A stretch of 64,000 nt of DNA from Paenibacillus sp. DCT19 (GCF_003268635.1 NZ_CP029639.1:4909501-4973500), one strand, 5' to 3'; shown: positions 39,261 through 49,009, counted from the stretch's first letter. Notes: generated from the sequence alone by a model not told the origin. Numbers and translations are program-made.

Positions 39261-40166
39261 ATGAACTACCAAGTAGAGGTTGATTTTGCACCCATTTATG
39301 AATGTGTAAGCAGTCTGTCCGCTTTTATGGGCAAACAGAATCATTCGGCTCTCGATGCGGGTAAACAGTGGATTCGTGATGTACAGGATCAATTTGCACC
39401 AGCCAAGCTGCAAAACATGCGAGATACGATGAAAGCCACGGATAACTTCAGTCTTGCGCCATTTATATGGCATTGCCCTGGGGATCGCTCGGTCAATAGT
39501 TTTTTGGATTGGCTTGAAGATTTGTCTACAGGACAATTGTATGATATCGCTGCTGGCTTAAAATTGTCTGTACCTTCTAATCTGCCCGATCTTCGCAGTA
39601 GGACATCTGAAACGATACGTGAATGGGATGAACAATACTTTAAGAACATTAATCCGGCAATTATCGATGGTCTCTCGCATGAAGCAATGACTAGACGTGC
39701 CAGTTTGCAGGGAGAAAATGACCCAGAGGTCTTCGAGCAAGCCACACAGGGCATGCGAATCTATCCTAACGACGTGCTGAAAAAGGTCATTCTTATCCCT
39801 CAATACCATGCGCGTCCATTTGTCACGTCATCGATCTTTGACGAGATCATCTTCACCAGTTACTCTTGTGACGTCCTTCCCACTGAACCGGGAAGACCGA
39901 ACCCTGGATTACTGCGCTTAACCCGTGCGCTATCGGATGAAACTAGACTGTTCATTTTACGATTACTCGCTGGTCAACAATTGACCTTTACTGAGATCGT
40001 ACGTGAGGTAGGACTATCGAAGAGCACGATACACTACCATCTCATTGCCTTGCGAGCAGCCGGACTAATTATCGTACATTATGATCAGAAGAACACGGAA
40101 TATAGTCTGCGCTTGGACGCTTTGAACAGCCTGCCACAGCAGATTGGAGCTTATATTGAAAGTTGA
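39261..40166 (+). CDS. ArsR-family transcriptional regulator with large N-terminal domain
   Basis: About 301 residues. The C-terminal 85 residues are a winged helix of ArsR type (LTRALSDETRLFILRLLAGQ, then EVGLSKSTIHYHLIALRAAG). The first 200 residues are a helical domain of unknown ligand (DUF5937-like in position). ATG 39261 follows AAAGGAAAGG. A MFS gene follows 56 bp behind. Likely represses itself and the exporter. Confidence 0.85.
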   Translation: MNYQVEVDFAPIYECVSSLSAFMGKQNHSALDAGKQWIRDVQDQFAPAKLQNMRDTMKATDNFSLAPFIWHCPGDRSVNSFLDWLEDLSTGQLYDIAAGLKLSVPSNLPDLRSRTSETIREWDEQYFKNINPAIIDGLSHEAMTRRASLQGENDPEVFEQATQGMRIYPNDVLKKVILIPQYHARPFVTSSIFDEIIFTSYSCDVLPTEPGRPNPGLLRLTRALSDETRLFILRLLAGQQLTFTEIVREVGLSKSTIHYHLIALRAAGLIIVHYDQKNTEYSLRLDALNSLPQQIGAYIES

Positions 40167-40222
40167 AATCAAGCAACTCCCTCTGTACAAATTGCATGAT
40201 ATTATGCTGCGGAGGAACCTCT

Positions 40223-41473
40223 ATGCTCAAACGTAGTTACTATGGCTTATTAGCTACCGTTACACTTAGTTCACTAGGTGACGTATTTGGCCTGTTGGCT
40301 ATGGAATGGCTGGTCTATGAGTTAACTGCCTCGAAGCTTGCTATGGGGGCTATGGCACTCAGTTTCAGCATTCCCGAGGTGACCTTCAGGCTGCTTGGGT
40401 CGCCCTTATCCGACCTTCTGCATCGTGGAAAGTTTATGGCTGGACTAGCCTCAGTAAGGCTTTTGGCTCTTTTGCTTCCACTGAGTATGGGGATTACAGG
40501 ACAATTGCAACTCTGGCATCTGTTCGTTGCCGCAGCGCTCAGTGGAGCCTGCTCCGCTCTATTTATGCCCACAGCCATGGCTGTTGTACCGGGTGTCGCT
40601 GGTGAACATAAACTGTTACGGGCATTTGCAATCATTGATGGTTGTCGTAACGCCGCTGCTTTGCTTGGGCCAGCCATCGCCGGTGCGCTAACGGCAGCTG
40701 CTGGTGCGTTGCCTACGCTTGGTATCAATGCTATATGTTACATTGCAGCAATTACTGCACTGCTTTATCTACCCACTATGCAGAAGCCAACATCATCACG
40801 AGCCACCTTCTCACTTCAAGCTTATGTTCGGGATATTAGAGAAGGCTTCTCATTCTATCGGAGATTCCCAGCGATGCTCTCGATCATGATTATGGTTTCC
40901 ATCAGCAACATGTCGTCGGTCGCCATCTGGACGATGATGATACCTTTTGTCCGCGAAGTGCTACACCGAGATGCTGCCGCTATGGGGACCCTTACCACTG
41001 CTTCAGCATTTGGTACCCTAGTGGGTCTAGCCATAATCTCATGGATCGGTGAGATCAAGAAAAGACGAACCGTCATGCTGTGCAGCCTAGCTGCTATTGG
41101 ACTCTGTAATGCCTTATTGGGGTTATTTCCAAGTTATCCATTTGCACTTATTGCCTTATGTATCGCAGGATTAGCTGGTCCTTTCTTCGGCTCTCTCAGC
41201 TCTTCGTTACACGGTACACTTGTACCTAGTTCCATGCAAGGTCGAGTCAATTCTATTCGTTTCTTAATTGGTGGTGGACTTCAACCCATAGGTGCTTTTG
41301 CAGGTGCGGCCGTTGCAGAAAGGTATGGTCTATCCTCCCTATTTGTGTCTCTAGGACTTCTCCCTTTCATCTGTTCGATCGCTGCGGCGTTTCTCCCGAA
41401 CCTGAAACATTTGAACGGTGATCTCTCTGATCTACAACATAAGTCTTTGAATGAAATTCATATAACAAGGTAA
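40223..41473 (+). CDS. MFS transporter of the DHA3 type
   Basis: About 416 residues, 12 membrane segments. The N-terminal TVTLSSLGDVFGLLAMEWLV and later TAMAVVPGVAG resemble macrolide/siderophore exporters of the DHA3 group. Start ATG 40223 after GGAGGAA. Cotranscribed with the ArsR-type regulator. Efflux direction and substrate are inferred from the family. Confidence 0.82.
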   Translation: MLKRSYYGLLATVTLSSLGDVFGLLAMEWLVYELTASKLAMGAMALSFSIPEVTFRLLGSPLSDLLHRGKFMAGLASVRLLALLLPLSMGITGQLQLWHLFVAAALSGACSALFMPTAMAVVPGVAGEHKLLRAFAIIDGCRNAAALLGPAIAGALTAAAGALPTLGINAICYIAAITALLYLPTMQKPTSSRATFSLQAYVRDIREGFSFYRRFPAMLSIMIMVSISNMSSVAIWTMMIPFVREVLHRDAAAMGTLTTASAFGTLVGLAIISWIGEIKKRRTVMLCSLAAIGLCNALLGLFPSYPFALIALCIAGLAGPFFGSLSSSLHGTLVPSSMQGRVNSIRFLIGGGLQPIGAFAGAAVAERYGLSSLFVSLGLLPFICSIAAAFLPNLKHLNGDLSDLQHKSLNEIHITR

Positions 41474-41492
41474 TAAAAACATCAAAAAAAAA

Positions 41493-41538
41493 AAAACACT
41501 TAAACGTTTCCTTCCAAGGACGACGCTTTAAGTGTTTT
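41493..41538. terminator. bidirectional terminator between the MFS gene and the SUKH gene
   Basis: AAAACACTTAAACG pairs with CGCTTTAAGTGTTTT around a loop that includes a small CCTT/AAGG stem. An A-run precedes it and T-rich DNA follows it (TCTTTTT at 41541), so it can act from both sides. Confidence 0.75.
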
Positions 41539-41606
41539 GGTCTTTTTATGTTTTGTTTTGGTACTTTTGTTTTTCGTTGTTTCAAATTGGTGCACGCCCG
41601 AGGTTT

Positions 41607-42134
41607 CTAATCGTCGGCCTCTTCCTCTATACATAGCTCCAAAAACGCAAATAACCCCGAAGCCTCCACAGAACGTTTCCCCCAATCATGCCAAAAATAC
41701 AGGACTTGACCCACATTTCCTGAAGATGCAGGATCCGTGTCCAGACATAGATAATCTCCCCCACCATTCTCGGCAATAGGAATCCATTTGGCGTTCCAGA
41801 GCAATGGTTTAATCTCATCATCAATGTCAGGTTCCAACTCATCGGGTTCAAACTCTTCCTGAAGAAAAGCCCAATTCTCCTTCACTTGCACAAGAGGGGT
41901 TAACGTTAGATTTCGGACAAAAGCAGCACCGCCGATATCCCATATCTGTCCATCATGGATACGATATAATGCCTTCATCTCTTCAGGTAATATCACACCC
42001 AACTCGTGCTCTACAGAGCGAAAATCTTCCTCCTTCGCTCCCGGCTGGAGATGAAGTGCCACTTCAAAGCCTGGATCAACGCTCGTCCCTTTGGCAATGA
42101 TACGTTGCCATGATTGCTCAGCTTGTCTACTCAT
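41607..42134 (-). CDS. SMI1/KNR4 (SUKH) family protein
   Basis: 175 residues. The SUKH pattern is clear: EEDFRSVEHELGVILPEEMKALYRIHDGQ near the N-terminus (shown in two parts by residues about 35-63), then WIPIAENGGGDYLCLD and a C-terminal SVEASGLFAFLE. SUKH proteins include toxin-immunity proteins and cell-wall regulators. No toxin gene is adjacent, so immunity is not shown. AAGGAGG precedes ATG 42134. Confidence 0.8.
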   Translation of the reverse strand: MSRQAEQSWQRIIAKGTSVDPGFEVALHLQPGAKEEDFRSVEHELGVILPEEMKALYRIHDGQIWDIGGAAFVRNLTLTPLVQVKENWAFLQEEFEPDELEPDIDDEIKPLLWNAKWIPIAENGGGDYLCLDTDPASSGNVGQVLYFWHDWGKRSVEASGLFAFLELCIEEEADD

Positions 42135-42184
42135 TCCACCTCATCCTCCTTATGATTGGGTCACCTCTACCTGAGACGCAAAGG

Positions 42185-43108
42185 CTATACTTCTCGCTTC
42201 TCCTCTGGCGAATATATAATTCGCTGATAATCCATATCTCGGCTATCCATATCGCCCAAATACATCCGTTGGTGCTCGGGTACCCGTTCATATTTTTCCT
42301 TCAGCACAGCTCGGTTGAATTCACTCGGATCTTCCAGATACATGTGGTAGGCATGTCGACACGCTTCAAACGTTGTTTGTTCTCCCGTCAGTTTCTTATA
42401 CATATCCAGCAGTTCCTGGTACTTATCCTCAACATTCTCGGCATATTGCTCTTCTGAGAACGTCACTTCTCCCAGATCCAGTATTCGTATAGCTACCGGG
42501 CGATCAATCGTTGTAAAGAAGGTTCCATCCTGAAACCACGCTGCCAATTCGTCTATAGCCATCTCGACATGATTAGGTAACTGATAGATCACCACCTTAC
42601 CATTCTCATATACCACCAGATGAACCAGGTAATGCTGCCCTTCGTATTTCATGAAAATAGAGAAGCCATCGCCTTGAATCGTCTCATAGAACAGTTCCTG
42701 CACTACTGCAAAATCAACGGCTTGCGGCGAAGGTGACACCCTTCTATTCTCCTTCAGTTGTTGTAGACGTGGTGTGACTTCGAATATATTACGAAATTCG
42801 GGATTAAGCGCTCTGATCTTACGCTCAATATGTTCATAATAACTGCTATTGTTATGCGTCCAGTTCGCTTGCTGCACTCGGTAAGCACCTAATCCATGGA
42901 TGGAGATCGTCTCTCCAACAGGTACATCAGGGCCTAACCAATACTCCTCAATTTTCTGCTTCAGCTCTTTCAGATCAACCAGTTCCCAGCAATTAATCAT
43001 GCCGTCTTCATAAATCTGCACGGGTATGAGAAAATGATGTCCGCCATTATGTATGATGCCAGGTGTTGTTGTGCCTTCAATCTGCTTCGTTCTTCTAATG
43101 TTCTGCAC
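42185..43108 (-). CDS. unrecognised protein with two similar halves
   Basis: 307 residues, GTG start at 43108 after GAGGT. Two segments look like diverged copies: residues about 20-75 (GGHHFLIPVQIYEDGMINCW...) and about 155-215 (EGQHYLVHLVVYENGKVVIY...), each followed by an acidic helix with L/I-rich face (ELKQKIEEYW / MAIDELAAWF) and a short beta end. The C-terminus is helical. It lies 50 bp upstream of the SUKH gene on the same strand. No family or function recognised. Confidence 0.6.
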   Translation of the reverse strand: MQNIRRTKQIEGTTTPGIIHNGGHHFLIPVQIYEDGMINCWELVDLKELKQKIEEYWLGPDVPVGETISIHGLGAYRVQQANWTHNNSSYYEHIERKIRALNPEFRNIFEVTPRLQQLKENRRVSPSPQAVDFAVVQELFYETIQGDGFSIFMKYEGQHYLVHLVVYENGKVVIYQLPNHVEMAIDELAAWFQDGTFFTTIDRPVAIRILDLGEVTFSEEQYAENVEDKYQELLDMYKKLTGEQTTFEACRHAYHMYLEDPSEFNRAVLKEKYERVPEHQRMYLGDMDSRDMDYQRIIYSPEEKREV

Positions 43109-43262
43109 TTAAGATACCTCACTTTCATGGATCTTCACGTTCCCATATCCTACAACTGTACAATAGGAGAAGTGAAAACACGAGTGAACTTCCGCTCATT
43201 TTGCTATGCAAATGGACTCATCATTTATGTAAACTTTTTTCAATAAAAATATGCACATAAAA

Positions 43263-43300
43263 GCATTGCCCAGACAGATTCACTCCATCTTGGACAATGC
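43263..43300 (-). terminator. terminator after the purine nucleoside phosphorylase gene
   Basis: GCATTGTCC pairs with the GGGCAATGC end of an extended hairpin, then TTTTATG on the minus strand. It lies 49 bp past the reconstructed stop at 43349. The rest of 43109-43262 shows no gene. Confidence 0.6.
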
Positions 43301-43348
43301 CCTTATAATCACCAACTTACAATATTGGGAGAGATGCAGCTCTTCCGA

Positions 43349-44166
43349 TTACATCTCTTGCAGAATACCTTTGACAAGTCCCGTGAACGTTGTTTTTACT
43401 TTGGCAGCAACTTCGATGACTTCTTCGTGATTAAGCGGCTGATCCAAAATACCGCAGGCCATATTAGTAAGACATGAAATACCCAACACTTTCATGCCCC
43501 ATGAACCGCAATAATGGCTTCAGGTACAGTCGACATGCCTACTGCATCTGCACCCATCGTACGGATCATGCGAATCTCCGCTGGGGTCTCATAGGCTGGA
43601 CCACTCCACCAAGCATAGACGCCTTGCTGCAAGCTAACCTTCTGCTCATCTGCGACACGCAGCGCAATACTACGCAATTCCGGGTTGTACACTTGGGACA
43701 AATCTGGGAAACGTGTGCCCAGTTCCGGATTGTTTGGCCCCATCAGTGGGTTGTTACCTACCAGGTTAATATGATCTGTAATAATCATAAGCTGACCGGG
43801 TTCGAAGCTTGTATTGATCGCGCCGCAAGCATTGGTGATAATCAATTGCTCTACACCTAATGCTTTCATCATACGTACCGGGAACGTCACTTCCTCCAGT
43901 GTAAAGCCTTCATAATAATGAAGACGTCCCTTCATCGCAACAACGGTTTTGCCCATCAGTTCTCCAATGACCAGTTCGTTGGCATGACCCACAGCCTCGG
44001 ATTTAGCAAAGTATGGGATTTCACTATACGGAATGACCGTTGCGTTCTGAATTTCATCAGCGAGAGCGCCCAGTCCTGAACCGAGTATCATACCTACAGT
44101 TGGCTTGGAGCTGGTTCTGCTTAATATGTAATCTCTAGCTTCTTGAATATGTTCAGTTTGATGCAT
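43349..44166 (-). CDS. punA: purine-nucleoside phosphorylase, frameshifted
   Basis: Type I trimeric phosphorylase: LGSGLGALAD (phosphate loop), KGRLHYYEGF, TNACGAIN, and GADAVGMSTVPEAI. As given the frame stops after AVHGA at 43492. Adding one G to the run at 43497-43500 gives VHGGMKVLGISCLTN and then MACGILDQPLNHEEVIE, ending at 43349: 272 residues, the normal length. The start is ATG 44166 after AGGAGG. The enzyme splits guanosine and inosine to base and ribose-1-phosphate in purine salvage. Confidence 0.88.
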
Positions 44167-44294
44167 GGATGGATTCCTCCTGATGATATTAATTTGCGTA
44201 AACAAGTTACGATACCTCAAGTGTAATCAACTACAGAGTTGATGTAAATGGAAGCTCGAAAAGTAAGCTCACTATGTCACTTTCCCCACTACAT

Positions 44295-44699
44295 TTAGGG
44301 TTTGCACCCCGACTTCAATGCTTGGAAATATTCCTGCAAGAGCTCATCGAAGTCAACTTCATGATCATGGTCACGCTTCTCCACATACTTCCACAAAATC
44401 AGTTCTTCCGACTCAATATTCAAAACCTCATACTCCATCTGTCTCGATTCCCAGACAGTCACTTGACCCATAGCAAGTCTCGACTCATGCCTGAATCCCG
44501 TGGAAGGATCAAGTATGAGTCGTTCATCTACATTATCCTTTTGGACCTGTTCCGTCCTAATCTGCTCGGTTTGCAGCGTAACTGCTCGACGCTTGACCCA
44601 TTGTTCAAAACGATGTCGAAGCAATTGACAGCACACCTCCTTGGATGCAAAATATCGACCCATATATAGTCGGTCATCTTTGTTTATTTTACTCCACAT
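44295..44699 (-). CDS. hypothetical protein, translationally coupled to the lipoprotein gene
   Basis: About 134 residues, hydrophilic and rich in charged residues, with no signal peptide. ATG 44699 overlaps the last 11 bp of the lipoprotein gene. No recognised family. Confidence 0.55.
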   Translation of the reverse strand: MWSKINKDDRLYMGRYFASKEVCCQLLRHRFEQWVKRRAVTLQTEQIRTEQVQKDNVDERLILDPSTGFRHESRLAMGQVTVWESRQMEYEVLNIESEELILWKYVEKRDHDHEVDFDELLQEYFQALKSGCKP

Positions 44700-45048
44700 A
44701 GATTGTCTCTTCTTGATCTCGGTTCCACTGAATGTGAACCGGAATCGGAAGCGTCTCAGATTCATAATCATTCGAATAACTCTTAAATGAAATTTCCTTA
44801 TAAGGAGCACTTAGCTTCTCCATTGAACCACTCGGTGAAATCGCCTGTCCAGCAAATTGATAACGGACATTTCTCGGCTGATCTTCTTCCCCTATGTATC
44901 GAATCACGAAGCTTATAGGGCCATTTTTATTTTCATTGCTAACACTCACGTTCCAATTCACACTTTCTCCATGAAGCGATAACTTCTCACTGGAGCATCC
45001 TACCAACAAGAGCAACATCATCACGATAGGCAAAATTTTTCTTCTCAT
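44689..45048 (-). CDS. small lipoprotein of unknown function
   Basis: About 119 residues. The signal ILPIVMMLLLLVGC with a lipobox at LVGC gives a membrane-anchored protein of about 100 residues, beta-rich by appearance. ATG 45048 follows AGGAGG. It overlaps the next gene. Confidence 0.65.
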   Translation of the reverse strand: MRRKILPIVMMLLLLVGCSSEKLSLHGESVNWNVSVSNENKNGPISFVIRYIGEEDQPRNVRYQFAGQAISPSGSMEKLSAPYKEISFKSYSNDYESETLPIPVHIQWNRDQEETIYVE

Positions 45049-45199
45049 ATATCGTTTCCTCCTGAGCTGTAAAAGGATAATTATCATTTATATAAATTTT
45101 ACCATATTATCCATGCATGAGACACACTCAATGTCCTTTTGTTCCAAATTGCATGAGCTATCTTCATCCATTAATCAATATAGAAACTAAATAAACTCA

Positions 45200-45228
45200 A
45201 AAAAAACCGGTCATCCGATGACCGGTTT
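45200..45228 (-). terminator. rho-independent terminator of the xylan-type ABC operon
   Basis: Perfect 11-bp stem AAACCGGTCAT / ATGACCGGTTT (45204-45214 with 45218-45228), followed on the minus strand by a T-run. It lies 75 bp past the last permease stop. Confidence 0.85.
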
Positions 45229-45302
45229 CATACTACTATTCTTTAGCTAGAACTTTTGCTAGAACCTCTTCAACGCGTCTACATGTACATGTTACCGTTC
45301 GA

Positions 45303-46205
45303 CTATTCTTTCACGCCTCCAAGCTGTAGTCCATGAACAAAATACTTCTGCAAGAACGGATACACCACCAAGATTGGCAGAGCTGCTACGATGGTAATGG
45401 CCGCACGAATCGATACAGGTGTAACCATATTCCGAGCTGCGCCGAGATCTGCTCCGTTAGCAACAGCAGCACTGCTATTGGAGTTCATTGACGAGGATAA
45501 CAGCTTCATCAATTCGTATTGCAGGGTACTCAGATTCTGTTTGGATGATGCATACAAGAACGTATCAAACCATGAGTTCCATTGACCCACCGCGATGAAC
45601 AGCGCCACCGTAGCAAGTACAGGCTGACATAACGGCAAGATAATCGAGATAAATGTTCTGAAATCACCGGCTCCATCAATCTTAGCGGATTCAATCAGTC
45701 CTTCAGGCAGTGTCTGAATATACGTCCGAATTACGATCATGTTAAATGCACTGATCAAACCCGGAATGATATACACTAGAAAGTTGTTGAGCAAATGCAG
45801 ATCCTTGATTAGGAAGTAGGTTGGAATCAGACCTGCACTGAAGTACATCGTCAGCACAACGATAATCGTAATCGGTTTACGCAGGATATAATCTCTGCGG
45901 CTTAGCGTGTAAGCGAGCATAGAGGTCAGAAATAAGCTGAGCACCGTGCCTAGCACGGTTCTCGCAACAGAGATCCCGAAGGCTTGGAAGATGGTTCCCC
46001 CAGCAAATACGGCTCGATAGTTCTGTGCTGTCCACTCCCGCGGCCATAGATAGATGCCTCCACGGATCGTGTCATTACCTGCATTGAACGATATGGCAAG
46101 TGTGTTCAGAAACGGATACAGGGTCACGACTGCAATAAAAATCATCAGTGCGCCGTTAAACGTATGGAAGACAATCGGCTCAAGCCGAGACTTGTTTATT
46201 CCCAT
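45303..46205 (-). CDS. carbohydrate ABC transporter permease (LplC-like)
   Basis: 300 residues, six membrane segments, EAA loop LIESAKIDGAGDFRTFISII, C-terminal YPFLQKYFVHGLQLGGVKE. GAGGAGG precedes ATG 46205, 14 bp after the partner permease. Part of an importer for, most likely, xylo-oligosaccharides, judging by the GH10 enzyme in the locus. Confidence 0.88.
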   Translation of the reverse strand: MGINKSRLEPIVFHTFNGALMIFIAVVTLYPFLNTLAISFNAGNDTIRGGIYLWPREWTAQNYRAVFAGGTIFQAFGISVARTVLGTVLSLFLTSMLAYTLSRRDYILRKPITIIVVLTMYFSAGLIPTYFLIKDLHLLNNFLVYIIPGLISAFNMIVIRTYIQTLPEGLIESAKIDGAGDFRTFISIILPLCQPVLATVALFIAVGQWNSWFDTFLYASSKQNLSTLQYELMKLLSSSMNSNSSAAVANGADLGAARNMVTPVSIRAAITIVAALPILVVYPFLQKYFVHGLQLGGVKE

Positions 46206-46218
46206 CGATATGTCCTCC

Positions 46219-47184
46219 TCATATTAATCGGTCCTCACCGAAGCGTTTGGAAAGCGAGTTAGCTGCAAAGATCAGTGTGATACTGACAATGGTTTTGAAT
46301 ATACCCGCAGCGGTTGCGAGTGAATAGTTACCGATCTGCAAGCCGTATTTCAGAACGAAGATATCTATGGTCTGGGACCAGTCCACAACGACCCCATTCC
46401 CCAGTAAGTACTGTACTTCAAAGCCTGCTTCCAGAATCCATCCCATGTTCATGATCAGCAAGATAATGACGATGGACTTGATTCCAGGCAGTGTGACATA
46501 CAGCATTTTATGATAGCGATTCGCTCCATCGATCTCAGCCGCCTCATAGAGCGAAGGGTCAATGGAAGTAATGGCTGCCAGATAAATAATGGCGTTCCAG
46601 CCGACCTCTTTCCACACATGGGAAGCGCCGACAATGCCCCAGAAGTATTCCGGTACACTAAGCCACATAATGGGTTCGTCAATAAATCCCAGCTTCATCA
46701 ACGCAACATTGACAATCCCGCCGTCTACGGATAACGAGCTGGCTACAATGCCCGTAACGATGATCCAAGATAGAAAATGGGGCAAGTACGAGATCGTTTG
46801 AATCGTCCGTTTATAGAGCTTGTGTTTGATCTCATTCAGTAACACCGCAAATAAAATGGCTGTCACAAATCCGAGAATCATATTGATCAAACTCATTGCG
46901 ATCGTATTGCGAAGCACGTTCAGAAACGCGTCGTCCGTAAGCAGAAACTTGAAGTGCTTAAGTCCGACCCACTCCTGCTGCGCGAAGCTCTTCGCTGGAC
47001 TGTAATTCTGGAATGCCATGACCCAGCCCCAGATTGGATAATACGAAAATACTAGAATATACGCGACGATCGGCAAAGACATAAACATGAGCTGCTTCTG
47101 GCTACGTAAACGCTTGAACATAGACGTCTTGGCAGCAACGGTTGGAGCTGATTGATTCTGTATGGCTCTAGGCGTGTTCGCCAT
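46219..47184 (-). CDS. carbohydrate ABC transporter permease (LplB-like)
   Basis: 321 residues with the LplB opening FSYYPIWGWVMAFQNYSP and EAA loop LYEAAEIDGANRYHKMLYV. TAGGAGGAG precedes ATG 47184. Pairs with the next permease. Confidence 0.88.
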   Translation of the reverse strand: MANTPRAIQNQSAPTVAAKTSMFKRLRSQKQLMFMSLPIVAYILVFSYYPIWGWVMAFQNYSPAKSFAQQEWVGLKHFKFLLTDDAFLNVLRNTIAMSLINMILGFVTAILFAVLLNEIKHKLYKRTIQTISYLPHFLSWIIVTGIVASSLSVDGGIVNVALMKLGFIDEPIMWLSVPEYFWGIVGASHVWKEVGWNAIIYLAAITSIDPSLYEAAEIDGANRYHKMLYVTLPGIKSIVIILLIMNMGWILEAGFEVQYLLGNGVVVDWSQTIDIFVLKYGLQIGNYSLATAAGIFKTIVSITLIFAANSLSKRFGEDRLI

Positions 47185-47218
47185 CCTTCACTCCTCCTAT
47201 TAGGCTACAGCGATTAGC

Positions 47219-47284
47219 AAGAGTACCCCGGAAGGCTCGTAATAAACGCTCCTGCGTTCCAATTACGCCTCCCGGAAGACTCTA
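47219..47284 (-). other. long hairpin between binding-protein and permease genes
   Basis: Arms around 47221-47245 and 47262-47283 form a long, slightly mismatched stem (core CCGGAAGGC / GCCTCCCGG; outer GAGT / ACTC) in the 111-bp gap. No T-run. Such hairpins commonly protect the binding-protein mRNA and lower permease expression. Confidence 0.5.
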
Positions 47285-47295
47285 TTTCACTTTTT

Positions 47296-48957
47296 CTATT
47301 TTTCCACGGTCCAGTTCTGAATCCGCCATTTCAATTGCTCGTTAATTCGGTCTTCATAAGCCTTCACATCGATTTTCTTGTATGCATCCTCATATTCGCT
47401 CCAGACAGAATCGAACTCATTTGCTTTGGACATGATCGCTCTAGGCAAGAACTTAAGGGAAGTATCGGTCATTTGCTTATTCGCAACTGAAGCATCTGAA
47501 CCTTCCTGCAGATCCACTTGCCATGCTGGATAATACACTGGGTTCTCAGGTGCAGGAGAGAAGAAATCACTCCATGTTTTGTAACCGTAAGCATCGAGCA
47601 ACTCTTTATCATCTGGCTTCAAACCGTCATAGAATTCCTCTGGCTGATTCGTTGCTCCGATCGCATTGCCGTCTTCAAAGGTTCCTTCCATCTTGGGTGC
47701 TGCACCGTAAAAGCCTTCCGCTTTGTTAGCCAGTCTCCAAGCTGGGTCTTCCTGCTCTGTGCGCTGCTCTGGTGTGCGATAGAATCGACCTTCCTCATTC
47801 ACCATGTAATCCACGCCTTCTTCACCCCAAGACAGCAGCTTCTGATATTTCTCATCCATGAGTGCATCAAGGAACTTGAGGATTGCTACCGGATCTTTGG
47901 CATCTTTACTAATACCAAAGCCGTTATTCAGGTTAATGACCGGACGATCTAAATAGTGATCCTTAATGCTTGTATCGTATACAAGCGGTAAGCCGACATA
48001 GGTTTGACTGATTTTGCCCTGAGCTACGAGCGGGTCTTCACCTTGCTGGAAGTTCCAGTGCTGGTCGAACATGCCGATAACCCGCCCAGAGGAGATTTTG
48101 GCCAAGTATTGGTCATAGTTCTGTACAAAGGCTTCCTTATCAAGCAAACCATCATTATATAGACTGTTCAGCTCTTTATAATAACGTTTGGAGATATCCT
48201 TATCCGCGAATACACTTGCTACCCCATTGTCATCTACAACAACACCGCCATCATTCGGATGACCCGTCAGATGCTCTGGTGGGTTAAGCAACGGGAACGT
48301 TCTCCAGTCGGATGCAAGTGTAGTGAATCCGATGGTTGGCTGACCATCCTCCGTTGTTGGGTGCTTGGCAGCATAATCACGAATCAGCTTCATATATTCA
48401 TCCAGTGTCTTAGGTGTTGGATATCCGGCTTCTTTTAGAACCGCCTTTTGAATCCAGAAGGCAGGACCGGAGTAATAGTTACTAATGAATTCGCCCGTAT
48501 AGACGCCATAGTTCGGTAACCAATAAATATGTCCATCGCTTGAATCCTTCATTCGCTCCCAATCTTTGGCGTAATGCTTCTTCAGGTTAGGTGCATGCTC
48601 CTCAATCAGTTCTTCCAGTGGAATAACGGCACCAGCCGCAACCAGTTTCGTATCTGCTGTGATTAGATCGGGGAAATCTCCACCTGCAATCATAACCCCC
48701 AATTTTTGCTGAAGATCACCCACTAGGAATTCCATGTTCAGCTTAACGCCAAGCTCTTCTTCGATCTGTTTGTATATCCGATTATCCTGAGCCGGCGCCT
48801 GGTTAGGCGTACCAATAAAAGCCGAGATGTTCAAAACTTCCTTGCCGTCCACCGTTGTTGTCTTGGCTTCCTCACCGCTGCAACCTACCAGCGCCAGGCT
48901 GATTGCCAGAACGAGTGAAACGGATCCCCATAATTTTTTCCTCTTCAAGACCCCCAT
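47296..48957 (-). CDS. oligosaccharide ABC transporter substrate-binding lipoprotein
   Basis: 553 residues. Signal with lipobox (LALVGC, Cys at about 26), then a large solute-binding protein with GGDFPDLITADTKL and KAVLKEAGYPTPKTLDEYM, the LplA-like pattern. AAGGAGGGG precedes ATG 48957. A cre-like box lies 53 bp upstream. Confidence 0.88.
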   Translation of the reverse strand: MGVLKRKKLWGSVSLVLAISLALVGCSGEEAKTTTVDGKEVLNISAFIGTPNQAPAQDNRIYKQIEEELGVKLNMEFLVGDLQQKLGVMIAGGDFPDLITADTKLVAAGAVIPLEELIEEHAPNLKKHYAKDWERMKDSSDGHIYWLPNYGVYTGEFISNYYSGPAFWIQKAVLKEAGYPTPKTLDEYMKLIRDYAAKHPTTEDGQPTIGFTTLASDWRTFPLLNPPEHLTGHPNDGGVVVDDNGVASVFADKDISKRYYKELNSLYNDGLLDKEAFVQNYDQYLAKISSGRVIGMFDQHWNFQQGEDPLVAQGKISQTYVGLPLVYDTSIKDHYLDRPVINLNNGFGISKDAKDPVAILKFLDALMDEKYQKLLSWGEEGVDYMVNEEGRFYRTPEQRTEQEDPAWRLANKAEGFYGAAPKMEGTFEDGNAIGATNQPEEFYDGLKPDDKELLDAYGYKTWSDFFSPAPENPVYYPAWQVDLQEGSDASVANKQMTDTSLKFLPRAIMSKANEFDSVWSEYEDAYKKIDVKAYEDRINEQLKWRIQNWTVEK

Positions 48958-49009
48958 GTATTGCCCCTCCTTGGAAGTTGGATTGCTTACAGGTCTTATT
49001 ATGATGAAA

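Noticed and set aside
41607..43108. Toxin-immunity system around the SUKH gene
   Set aside because: No polymorphic toxin or secretion domain is encoded nearby; SUKH alone does not show an immunity role.
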